Below, one piece after another: positions 10,137 to 18,809 of a stretch of DNA of 32,925 bases (the first letter of the stretch is position 1; each line of letters opens with the position of its first letter). A program made the translations under genes and the position numbers. Below the pieces are notes generated by a model. That model was given only the letters and a program-made list of their open reading frames with translations. It made no database searches and was not told the DNA's origin. Source of the stretch: Methanohalobium sp. (GTDB lineage: Archaea > Halobacteriota > Methanosarcinia > Methanosarcinales > Methanosarcinaceae); contig NZ_JAHENT010000136.1 of the NCBI RefSeq assembly GCF_018609725.1, positions 1-32,925 of the forward strand, read 5' to 3'.

Positions 10137-11066
10137 TCAAAATATGAAGTTAAATATAATTCCCATCAATGTAATACCTACACCAACAATAGCACCATAG
10201 GCTATAATAAGTTGCTTTTTCATAGCTTTTTTAAGCATTATAAATTCAGGAAGTGATAAAGCGGCTACAGACATCATGAATGCGAGTGACGTACCGACTG
10301 GAAGACCTTTACCAATCAAACTCTCGATTACAGGTATAACACCCATTATGTTGGTATATATTGGAATGCCTACAATTACAGCCCCAGGAACAGCAAGAGA
10401 ACCAGTTAAATAATTGGTTATAATCTCTCTGGGAACGAATCCGTGTATTAGTGCACCTATACCTACTCCAATAAGCACATAGGGAGTTATTTGTTTAACG
10501 ATATCTTTTGCTTCGGTGTAGGCTATATTGCACCTTTCTTTTATGGATGTTTCATCTTCACAATAGGTCTGGGCTCCAAAATCAAACTTTTCTACATATT
10601 TCTCAAAACCAAGGTTGTTTAACAAGAATCCACCAAATGAACCTACAATCACTCCTCCCAGTACATAAAGTGAAGTAATTTTCCAGCCAAGGGTACCCAG
10701 CAGAACTACAATAGCAGCTTCATTCACCATCGGTGATACAAACAGAAATGTAATTATCATACCAAATGGAACACCTGCACTGACAAAACCAAGGAACAGT
10801 GGTATTGTTGAGCATGAGCAAAAAGGCGACACAATACCCAGTAGTGCAGCAGCACCATATCCAAAAATACTATGTTTCCCTTTAAGATAATCTCTCAGTT
10901 TTTCAGGGGCAAGGTAAGTTCTCAAGAATCCAATGGCAAATATGACCAGCAGTAAAATAGTAATAATTTTCAGACTATCGTATATCCAGAAGTGGAGAGC
11001 ATCTGCAGCATTACCTGTCAATCCAGTTGCAGTAACGATATAATCTGCTATCATTTCAAATACCAT
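10137..11066 (-). CDS. Permease, ArsP/DUF318 (UPF0718) family
   Basis: 309 aa polytopic; GIVSPFCSCSTIPLFLGFVSAGVPFGMIITFLFVSPMVNEAAIVVL. Confidence 0.85.
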   Translation of the reverse strand: MVFEMIADYIVTATGLTGNAADALHFWIYDSLKIITILLLVIFAIGFLRTYLAPEKLRDYLKGKHSIFGYGAAALLGIVSPFCSCSTIPLFLGFVSAGVPFGMIITFLFVSPMVNEAAIVVLLGTLGWKITSLYVLGGVIVGSFGGFLLNNLGFEKYVEKFDFGAQTYCEDETSIKERCNIAYTEAKDIVKQITPYVLIGVGIGALIHGFVPREIITNYLTGSLAVPGAVIVGIPIYTNIMGVIPVIESLIGKGLPVGTSLAFMMSVAALSLPEFIMLKKAMKKQLIIAYGAIVGVGITLMGIIFNFIF

Positions 11067-11201
11067 GATTTATACTCCTCGATTTTTGTTAACGTTAAAA
11101 ATCCATTACAATTAAATTATCTTAGTTATACTTCTTTGGAAATGTAAACAGCTGGTTGTTAGTTTGTCAGTCTACAATGTATCCCTTCGTTTCATCTGTG
11201 G

Positions 11202-11363
11202 TCACCTGCAGCAACTGCATCCTCTGTCCAAATGATTCAGTTTGTTTTTGTCTTTCTCTGCAGTCCAACAATCTAAACAGAGTTTTATGGCTCCTAAATC
11301 TCTGTGATTAGCTTTGAGCATAGAATTATTTTTTTTCCCGCATATAGTACACTTAAAGTTCAT
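11202..11363 (-). CDS. Small Cys-rich CxxC protein, 53 aa (below the ORF-track cutoff)
   Basis: Reverse strand MNFKCTICGKKNNSMLKANHRDLGAIKLCLDCWTAEKDKNKLNHLDRGCSCCR*; CxxC ... CxxC ... CxCC. Confidence 0.5.
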   Translation of the reverse strand: MNFKCTICGKKNNSMLKANHRDLGAIKLCLDCWTAEKDKNKLNHLDRGCSCCR

Positions 11364-11480
11364 TTTGAAACCTTCTGACTAATTCATGGATGTTTAACGG
11401 TTGTGATCTGTACTTACAATCATCAATTTATTCTCATACCGATAAAAGAAAAAATTGATAGACTTTCGTATATCTTTTTA

Positions 11481-12244
11481 TTATTTACTTTCGCATGAAG
11501 TCGATTGGTTGTCTTTTTCCTGCAATGTTCTTAGAGCGTTTTTTTCTCGTGAGTGAGGTATAGCTTTTTCACCAAGATATTTCACATGTTCGGTAATCTC
11601 AGGGAGGTAATTGACAGGAAATCCAAGTGATGCTTCTCCAGGACCTATATCTGTGGCATCTCTGCATCCGTAACATCCGTAACTAAAGTTCATGGAATTA
11701 TTAATATAGGGAATTATTGTGGAATCCACACATATTGCTTGCAATACAACGGTAGAACTTTCTACCCTTTTGCCGCCAATACTATGCATATACCCCAGCA
11801 AAATCCACATCAATTTCTCTACTTTATCCTCTACAAAGACAATATCTGGTATGTCTTCAGCCATGTTAAGGGGGAATAAATCGATGCTTTTGATCTGTCC
11901 CATTTCCAACGTTGGCATGTTTTCAAACATAGATTTTCCAACAGAGTCAACATTTGTAATGCCAAATTTAACCAATCCTTTGCCACTTTTTAGTTTTTCA
12001 GGAAGTTGTCGGAATCCAAATGCTCTAGCAGCGGCTGGGCAAGATATTGTGTCAGCATTTACAAGCATGTGCTGGCCGTGGCGCGCTTTCATCGCTGCCT
12101 GGCAATAGCGATGTCCTTCTGCAGGGATAGCATCATTCACTGAAATGTCATCTGTTAGAAAACGTACACCTACGGGATAACCATCCAGATTCAGGACGTT
12201 TTTTAACGTTTGACCGAAATTTCTGACTTCTTTTATAGTGGGCA
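11481..12244 (-). CDS. DUF169 family protein; start proposed at TTG 12244 (track ORF extends to 12335)
   Basis: YPVGVRFL...HRYCQAAMKARHGQHMLVNADTISCPAAARAFGF...YGCYGCRDATDIGPGEASLGFP; the longer ORF would run through the 12254-12317 palindromes. Confidence 0.75.
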
Positions 12245-12253
12245 ATATATCAC

Positions 12254-12283
12254 TTTTTATTTCAAATATATTTGAAATAAAAA
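12254..12283. promoter_or_regulatory. 30-bp perfect palindrome TTTTTATTTCAAATATATTTGAAATAAAAA
   Basis: Checked base by base; in the divergent DUF169 / 12367 intergenic region. Confidence 0.6.
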
Positions 12284-12299
12284 TATATATATTTTCCTG

Positions 12300-12317
12300 T
12301 TTCAAATTGATTTGAAA
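12300..12317. promoter_or_regulatory. Second copy of the same palindrome, TTTCAAAT-TG-ATTTGAAA
   Basis: Same half-sites, 16 nt after the first copy. Confidence 0.55.
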
Positions 12318-12366
12318 TAGTTTTATGTAGGTCAAATTTCAATATAATTATCAAAAAGGTGAGTTA

Positions 12367-12663
12367 ATGAAGGTTCAGTCAATCGAGAAAGTTTTACCAT
12401 GCGTTGCAGATCCATGGAAATTAAGGGTTATAGCTCATCTGGATGAAGAACCTGACCTTGAATTTTTATCCAGATATATCGATGGAAGGTATTCTGAAAA
12501 ACTGGGTGTGTTGATGGTAGAGATGGGGTGCAAACAGGCCAATATCTTCAACACAGGCAAGGTTACTGTGAAAATGGTGGATACGGAAGAAGAATGCGAA
12601 AATTTCGTAAATTCTCTTCTTGCAATGGCCTATCACAAATCTCTTATTGCTGGGGAATTATGA
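12367..12663 (+). CDS. Conserved hypothetical protein, 98 aa
   Basis: AGGTGA ribosome-binding site before ATG; IEKVLPCVADPWKLRVIAHLDEE...ANIFNTGKVTVKMVDTEEEC. Confidence 0.65.
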   Translation: MKVQSIEKVLPCVADPWKLRVIAHLDEEPDLEFLSRYIDGRYSEKLGVLMVEMGCKQANIFNTGKVTVKMVDTEEECENFVNSLLAMAYHKSLIAGEL

Positions 12664-12899
12664 ATATAAGTAATATGTAAGGGTTTCCTGAACTGTTCAT
12701 CCTTTCTAAGGGGACAAGTTAACAGGTCTGTCAGAGCGCCCAGTTTTTTATCTATCATTGTAATATGTAATATAATTCAGGTTTTAATTTATAATAATTA
12801 TAATCAGATATATTGCAGGAATCAACAAGTTCGTTGTGTTTCATAATAGATAAGTGATATGATACTAGGTTTTGTTTTTTATGAAAGAATCCGCAGAAA

Positions 12900-13004
12900 A
12901 TGATGAGCGAAATGATGCCTCTATGTCAGGATATGATGCGTAACATGGATATGTCAAAGATGATGAATAATGATGGGAAACCAGCAAAAAAAAAGAATGA
13001 ATAA
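12900..13004 (+). CDS. Met-rich mini-ORF, 34 aa (10 Met)
   Basis: MMSEMMPLCQDMMRNMDMSKMMNNDGKPAKKKNE*. Confidence 0.25.
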   Translation: MMSEMMPLCQDMMRNMDMSKMMNNDGKPAKKKNE

Positions 13005-13131
13005 AAATGTATTAATAGTATTGCATTTTATTCCATTTTTCTTTGATTGTTTTTCACTCCTGTAAATAAAACATATATAGCAGTTTCAATAATATTTAAA
13101 ATAACAAGTTAACAGGGTTACTCGTGCAAGG

Positions 13132-13976
13132 TGGGATTACATCATAAAAAGCATACTTATCCCTATAGATTTTACAATACAAAGCCATGACTTGCTTGAA
13201 TGTGTGGGCAATTCAAAACACTTGGACTGGAAAGAGCGATACTTCTTCATGTTGTAGATATTTACCATGCACAGGGTCTTGCACCCATGTTCGAGAAAAA
13301 TGCAAAGGAAATGATTAAAGAGTATAAACAGTATCTTGATGATTTATATATCGATGTGCAAACCCTTGTCATACAGGGTGAGGTTAAAAGTACAATTGCA
13401 AATGTTGCCCATGAATATGATATCGATTGCATCATAATGGGATCTACCATTAAAAATCCGATTAAAGGTCGAATGCTTGGAAGGACCACTGATTACATAG
13501 CAAACAACTCTGGAAAAATGCTGCTTGTTGAAAAGTACGAACTGTCAGAAATAGGGGATAAAGAAATCTATGGAAAGGTCTGTACTCCCACATTTAAAAG
13601 ACCGCTTATTTCACTGGATTTATCCAAAAAATCGATGGACATAATCACAAAACTTACCCCGGTCCAGGATTATTTGGACAAGGTTTATCTGATAAATGTT
13701 ATTGAAACAACAAAGGACAGTCCTGAATTAAAACAACTGATAAAAGAAAATAAATCAAAGCTTGCAGAGATAGGAGAAAAATTTGAAGGAGTAACGATTG
13801 AAACCATAGTTTCCAGCGGCAATCCTGCAGAAGAAATTAACAACACTGCAGAAGATAAGGATGTTACATTGATTATTCTTGGAGCAACCGGTAAGGGACT
13901 GAAAAAGCTGATCCTTGGAAGTACATCCTATGAACTTCTGAATAAAACCAGAAAACCGGTGCTGTTGATTTCCTAA
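13132..13976 (+). pseudogene. Tandem-domain universal stress protein with degraded 5' end; intact ORF 13200..13976
   Basis: IIKSILIPIDFTIQSHDLLECVG in one frame continues as QFKTLGLERAILLHVVDIYHAQG in another; two UspA domains in the intact ORF. Confidence 0.7.
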
Positions 13977-13987
13977 GAGGTGAAAAT

Positions 13988-15061
13988 ATGGAAGAAGAAA
14001 GAGAGCTTGATTTTTTCAGTAAATACCTCTCGATTTGGGTTGGTATTTGTATAATTCTGGGTACTTTTATAGGATATTTCTTCCCGAGTTTTGCAAATAC
14101 CCTTGGAAAATTTGAAATTGCAAATGTATCGATACCAATCGCTATCGTACTGCTTGTGATGATGTATCCCATCATGCTTAAAATCAGTTTTAGTGAGATA
14201 CTAAATGTTAGAAGAAACTCCAAACCACTGTCGCTTACAGTATTTGTTAACTGGGCAATTAAACCATTCACTATGACACTTATTGCTGTCTTATTTATCA
14301 GTATGGTATTTGGCGGATTTATACCTGCTGACCTGCAGTCCGAATATATTGCAGGTTTAATTATACTTGGGCTTGCACCCTGCACAGCCATGGTGCTTGT
14401 ATGGACATTTCTTGCGAACGGAAACATCAGCTATGCCCTTGTCCAGGTTTCTGTCAACGATTTAATTATTCTGATATTATTCGCACCACTGGGTGCATTT
14501 CTTGTAGGTGAAACCACCGATTTTCCAATACCAGTAAGCACTATCTTCTATTCAGTCCTATTCTATGTGGCTATACCACTGGGATTAGCTGTATTGACCC
14601 GGTACATTGCAATACAGAAAAAAGGAATCAACTGGCTCGAAAACAAATTAATTAAAGACTTGGAATGGGTCACTCCTGCAGGACTTCTTGTAACACTTGT
14701 TCTGATTTTCACACTCCAGGGTGAGAGGATAGTTAATTATCCGGTACATATTGTATTTATAGCAATTCCTATCATCGTACAGACATACTTTATCTTTGGA
14801 ATCAGTTACACTGGTGCAAAATTACTGAAAATTCCCTATTATGAAGCTGCTCCATCGACTTTCATAGCACCCAGCAATTTCTTTGAACTTGCTGTTGCAA
14901 CAACCCTGATACTGTTTGGAGCAGGTTCTGGTGCAACACTTGCAACTGTTGTTGGAGTACTCGTTGAAGTACCTGTGATGCTCTCGCTTGTTAGAATTAT
15001 GAGGAGCAGACATGATAAATTCAACTTTGAAAGCTACAAAATATATGAAAATGAAGGCTAA
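13988..15061 (+). CDS. acr3: Arsenite efflux transporter, ACR3 family
   Basis: MMYPIMLKISFSEI, LAPCTAMVLVWTFLANGN, ASTFIAPSNFFELAVA-like segment (APSTFIAPSNFFELAVATTLILFGAGSGATLATVVGVLVEVPVML). Confidence 0.93.
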   Translation: MEEERELDFFSKYLSIWVGICIILGTFIGYFFPSFANTLGKFEIANVSIPIAIVLLVMMYPIMLKISFSEILNVRRNSKPLSLTVFVNWAIKPFTMTLIAVLFISMVFGGFIPADLQSEYIAGLIILGLAPCTAMVLVWTFLANGNISYALVQVSVNDLIILILFAPLGAFLVGETTDFPIPVSTIFYSVLFYVAIPLGLAVLTRYIAIQKKGINWLENKLIKDLEWVTPAGLLVTLVLIFTLQGERIVNYPVHIVFIAIPIIVQTYFIFGISYTGAKLLKIPYYEAAPSTFIAPSNFFELAVATTLILFGAGSGATLATVVGVLVEVPVMLSLVRIMRSRHDKFNFESYKIYENEG

Positions 15062-15064
15062 AAA

Positions 15065-15379
15065 ATGTCAGAAGTTACTGTGAATTCAACTATCTGTGGA
15101 TTTGTGCATAATATAAAAGGAGAAATTAAAGGAGATAAAATCCTTGTCGAAATAGATTCGGATTGTAAAAAAATCAAACAGATGTCTCCAATGGAAGTTC
15201 CAATGATGGATACATTCGATATTAAAGAAAATTATGTAATAAACAAAGCTCAAGAAGCAAAATGCTCAGCTACTTGTCTTGTCCCCCGTGGAATTCTTCA
15301 TGTCTGCCGGTTAGAAGCAGGGTTCTTGGCTCAGTCTCTGGTAGATAAATCCGGAAGTATCAGTATAGATTTCAAATAA
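15065..15379 (+). CDS. Small Cys-containing conserved protein, resembling DUF6951; coupled to acr3
   Basis: Starts 3 nt after the acr3 stop; TICGFVHNIKGEIKGDKILVEIDSDCKKIK...AKCSATCLVPRGILHVCRLEAGF. Confidence 0.65.
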   Translation: MSEVTVNSTICGFVHNIKGEIKGDKILVEIDSDCKKIKQMSPMEVPMMDTFDIKENYVINKAQEAKCSATCLVPRGILHVCRLEAGFLAQSLVDKSGSISIDFK

Positions 15380-15446
15380 CTTCCAGTTATCTGGTAGTCC
15401 ATTAATATTTAGTTGACATTTTATACTATATGAATAATGGTTTTGT

Positions 15447-15644
15447 AAAACCGATATCTAGCATGAACATTCCGACATCATCCAATCGTCGAGGCATATT
15501 CATCTCGACCATAAGAATCGTCTTGAGGTAACCATACTGGATGGTGAAGGTTCCAGTTTCAAGGAATTTGGAGAGAAAGTAATGGCTCTAAAAGGTGTAA
15601 AATATTCAAAACTAAACACCGCCAAACCCTCAGATGAAGTCTAA
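15447..15644 (+). pseudogene. Remnant of NikR-type nickel-responsive regulator (C-terminal domain)
   Basis: KTDI*HEHSDIIQSSRHIHLDHKNRLEVTILDGEGSSFKEFGEKVMALKGVKYSKLNTAKPSDEV*; HIHLDH and LEV..LDGEG match the NikR metal-binding domain; N-terminal RHH domain absent. Confidence 0.75.
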
Positions 15645-15645
15645 T

Positions 15646-16002
15646 TCACATATCTTTGAATTCTTTATCTATAGATTCCAGGAGTTCATGTCCAAAATCT
15701 GTCAGATAGTATGTCTGAAAACTTTTGTCACGTCTTGACCCTACAAGATACTCATCCTTTAACAATTTCAAGTGATAGGACAGTGCTGAATACTTATAAT
15801 CGGTGATTTCCACAAGCACACATACACATAACTCCTGTATTTCAAGTGTTTTTAAGATTTTGAGCCTTATAGGGTCAGAAAGAACTTTAAAAAGGTACAC
15901 CATATCGTCTACATCTTCAGACATGACAGCATGGACTTTATCAAGGGATTCTTTAGAGATGGAATAGGATCCAAAAAATGTAACATTTTGTTTGCTGGTC
16001 AT
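15646..16002 (-). CDS. arsR: ArsR family transcriptional regulator
   Basis: LFKVLSDPIRLKILKTLEIQELCVCVLVEITDYKYSALSYHLKLLKDEYLVGSRRDKSFQTYYL; ELCVCVL metal-binding motif. Confidence 0.92.
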   Translation of the reverse strand: MTSKQNVTFFGSYSISKESLDKVHAVMSEDVDDMVYLFKVLSDPIRLKILKTLEIQELCVCVLVEITDYKYSALSYHLKLLKDEYLVGSRRDKSFQTYYLTDFGHELLESIDKEFKDM

Positions 16003-16042
16003 TGTGATCCTTTAAAAGTTACTATTCGATTAATATTTTGGG

Positions 16043-16116
16043 TTACGAATATGGGGTAACAGTGGTACGTGAAAGCCAACGTTTTCTAACCGTTTTCTTT
16101 AAATCAAAACACTCTA
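16043..16116 (+). mobile_element. Solo left-end-like remnant of the same element family as the tnpB element at 18549
   Basis: ttacgaatatggggtaacagtggtacgtgaaagccaacg...aaatcaaaacactcta aligns with 18549-18621 with few mismatches and one indel. Confidence 0.65.
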
Positions 16117-16632
16117 TATACCTGATATAAGACATTGTTCAGTAGGTTGTTTGTGTATCATCAAGTTCCATCCTAGTATTACTTGGTGTTGAATAGACGC
16201 CCTTTCTAATATTATTCCAGTCAATAAATTTGTTTTATACTATAATATCCCTGAAGTTTTTCCAGAATTAAGCCAATCATTCAAATGAAAACTTCTAAAA
16301 ACCACTTGTATGATACATGTTGTCTGGATACCACCACTTTTCCTTAATCTACAGTGAATCTACACTAAACTATAAATTTTTGAATTAAAGTTTTACGTTT
16401 GTTGCAAAATTTTGTTAAACTTTGTATTTTTGTTTTGGATTTTTCCAATTGATATTACCCACTAAATTTAACAATAAATGTGCTATGTTTAACCAGTTTT
16501 TATTTTTGTAAAGCACTGTTTTTACAGTTTTAACTTTCTGGAAAATTGGTTTTTAATCATCAATAAATTAAAGATTTTGTAAATAGTGGAAAATATAATT
16601 AATTTCCGTACTGTTTTTGAGTATTTTTGCAT

Positions 16633-16663
16633 AAAAAAGAGATACCACCTGATAGTAGGTGGT
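16633..16663 (-). terminator. Intrinsic-type terminator of the BCCT gene
   Basis: On the minus strand ACCACCT-ACTATC-AGGTGGT followed closely by TTTTTT. Confidence 0.6.
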
Positions 16664-16670
16664 TGTTAAA

Positions 16671-18317
16671 TCATTCGTTTTTTGTTTCTGATTCTTTTAG
16701 TTCCCGAAGTTCACTGAATAACGATTCAAGTCTAGCCCTTTCAAATGGTAGTGTACCTTCATGTAACTCTTTTCTCAGGGAAATAACAAGGCAGTAAAGC
16801 ATTAATGCCATAATTATCATGAAAGGAAATCCTCCAATAAGAGATGCAGTCTGCAGAGCTCCTAATCCACCAGCAAGAAGTAGAATTGCAGCAAAAGCAC
16901 CTTCCATAACTCCCCAGATAATGCGCAGAGGGAGGGGAGGATTAGGGTTGCCTTTTGAGGTAAGCATACCGATAACATAAGTTCCCGAGTCTGATGACGT
17001 TATGAAAAATACCGCCACAGAAATCATGGCTACTGCTATAAGTATACCTGATATCGGGAAATGGCTGAGTGCTGTAAAGAACCCTAATGCTTCATCTTGG
17101 GCAACCACGTCACCGATTCCTGCCGCACCAAAGTGTTCGATAAACAAAGCAGCACCTCCGAATACACTGAACCATATCATACTAACGATAGTGGGCACAA
17201 GCATGACACCAATTACAAAACTGCGTATTGTTCTTCCTCTTGAAACTCTTGCTATAAACGAACCAACAAAAGGCGACCAAGCAATCCACCATGCCCAGTA
17301 GAAGATAGTCCAATCTCCATGCCATCCTTCAGGACTAACACCTGCAGGGTCTATACTGAAGGACATGTAGAGGAAATTTTGCAGATATCCTCCAATGGAA
17401 TGAGTGAACAAATCAAGTATGAAAAGTGTTGGACCCACTATTAATATAAAGATAAGTAATAGTGCTGCTGCAGTTATATTAATTTCACTAAGCCATTTTA
17501 TACCTCTGTCGATACCTGTAACAGTGGACATAATTGCCAAAATTGTAACAACTGTAATTATGGAGAGCCAAAGTATGGAGTTGCTGGGTATACCAAATAA
17601 GGATTCCAGACCTCCTCCAATCTGTATAACACCCAAACCAAGTGTTGTGGATATACCAAATAGTGTTGCTAGGACACCGATTGTATTAATGGTTATACCC
17701 CATGGACCATCTATACCTTTGCGACCCAGAATAGGCTCTAAACAGGAGCTTAGCAGCATTGGAAGTCCTTTTCTATATGAAAAGTACGCCAGTGAACCTG
17801 CAACTACTGCATATATAGCCCATGGATGAAAACCCCAATGGAAGAAGGAGTACCTTACAGCAGTATAAATTGCTTCATTAGTCCCCCCTTCACCAAGTGG
17901 TGGCACCATGTAGTGTGAGATAGGCTCTGAGACTCCCCAGAATAGTAAACCTATACCCATACCACAGCTAAACAGCATGGAGAACCATGCCATATATGAA
18001 TAAGCAGGTTCTTCATCATCCCCTCCGAGTTTTATATCTCCCATTGGGCTTAACATCAAATATACAATCAAAAACAAGAACGTACTACTTCCAAGAATAA
18101 ATGTCCATCCCAGACTATCTACAATCCAATTGAATGTTAAATCCATTCTGTCACTAAATGGTTCTTGGAATACAATTCCGATAAACACAAATCCGACTGC
18201 CAAAGCAATCGAAACCAGGAATGTAGGTGTTTTAAGAGTATCTGTAAATGAGCTCAATCCTTTTTGTTTACGTACCATTGTTTTGCCTCGATTATTGTAT
18301 AAAATTAATAGATTCAA
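16671..18317 (-). CDS. BCCT family (betaine/carnitine/choline) transporter; likely start MVRKQK
   Basis: MLFSCGMGIGLLFWGVSEPISHY, YSFFHWGFHPWAIYA, WTIFYWAWWIAWSPFVGSFIARVSRGRTIR, FFITSSDSGTYVIGML. Confidence 0.95.
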   Translation of the reverse strand: MNLLILYNNRGKTMVRKQKGLSSFTDTLKTPTFLVSIALAVGFVFIGIVFQEPFSDRMDLTFNWIVDSLGWTFILGSSTFLFLIVYLMLSPMGDIKLGGDDEEPAYSYMAWFSMLFSCGMGIGLLFWGVSEPISHYMVPPLGEGGTNEAIYTAVRYSFFHWGFHPWAIYAVVAGSLAYFSYRKGLPMLLSSCLEPILGRKGIDGPWGITINTIGVLATLFGISTTLGLGVIQIGGGLESLFGIPSNSILWLSIITVVTILAIMSTVTGIDRGIKWLSEINITAAALLLIFILIVGPTLFILDLFTHSIGGYLQNFLYMSFSIDPAGVSPEGWHGDWTIFYWAWWIAWSPFVGSFIARVSRGRTIRSFVIGVMLVPTIVSMIWFSVFGGAALFIEHFGAAGIGDVVAQDEALGFFTALSHFPISGILIAVAMISVAVFFITSSDSGTYVIGMLTSKGNPNPPLPLRIIWGVMEGAFAAILLLAGGLGALQTASLIGGFPFMIIMALMLYCLVISLRKELHEGTLPFERARLESLFSELRELKESETKNE

Positions 18318-18583
18318 AACCGATTAACTTGAATAACAACATTTATGTGTCGGTTGTTTAGGTAATGGGTACTCATATATTCTACTATTTTTTACTAACT
18401 ATTTTAAACTAATTTTTTAATGTAAACACTTTAAATGAAACTTAGTTGACAATATATAAATATTGTATTTGATTGAATTAAAAATATATTTTTAAAAAAG
18501 CGATTAATAATTTGTCAGTTTATAGTTATTTCGTGAAAGTGCTAACCCTTACGAAAGTGGGGCAACAGGGGTACGTGAAAGTC

Positions 18584-18696
18584 AACGACTTCAGTCGTTC
18601 TCTTAAAATCAAAACACTCTAAATTAAAAATTTAGAGTTAAACTTAAATCGAAGATTTAAGTTGTTTAAAAGATATCTTTAAACTTCGTTTAAAGA
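18584..18696 (+). repeat. Row of four short-loop hairpins in the left end
   Basis: AACGAC-TTCA-GTCGTT (18584-18599); ACTCTAAATT-AAA-AATTTAGAGT (18616-18638); AACTTAAATC-GAA-GATTTAAGTT (18641-18663); TCTTTAAAC-TTC-GTTTAAAGA (18676-18696). Confidence 0.75.
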
Positions 18697-18809
18697 GTGA
18701 TGAAACAACCCCGTTGACGTTTGATAAGTTTTATGATAAACATTATAATCGCTAACAGTAAGTAAATTTTATATAGTTTCAAAACGTATAATCAGTATCG
18801 AGGGAATGG

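Noticed and set aside
11085-11105. TTTTTGTTAACGTTAAAAA palindrome before the permease as an operator
   Set aside because: Has a mismatch and similar TAACGTTAA strings occur elsewhere in AT-rich intergenic DNA; no second matched site at a related gene
13873-14427. - strand ORF of 184 aa over acr3
   Set aside because: Antisense to clear UspA/ACR3 coding sequence; long open frame is a by-product of codon bias
17404-17829. + strand ORFs inside the BCCT gene (also 17002..17301)
   Set aside because: Antisense to a strong BCCT match
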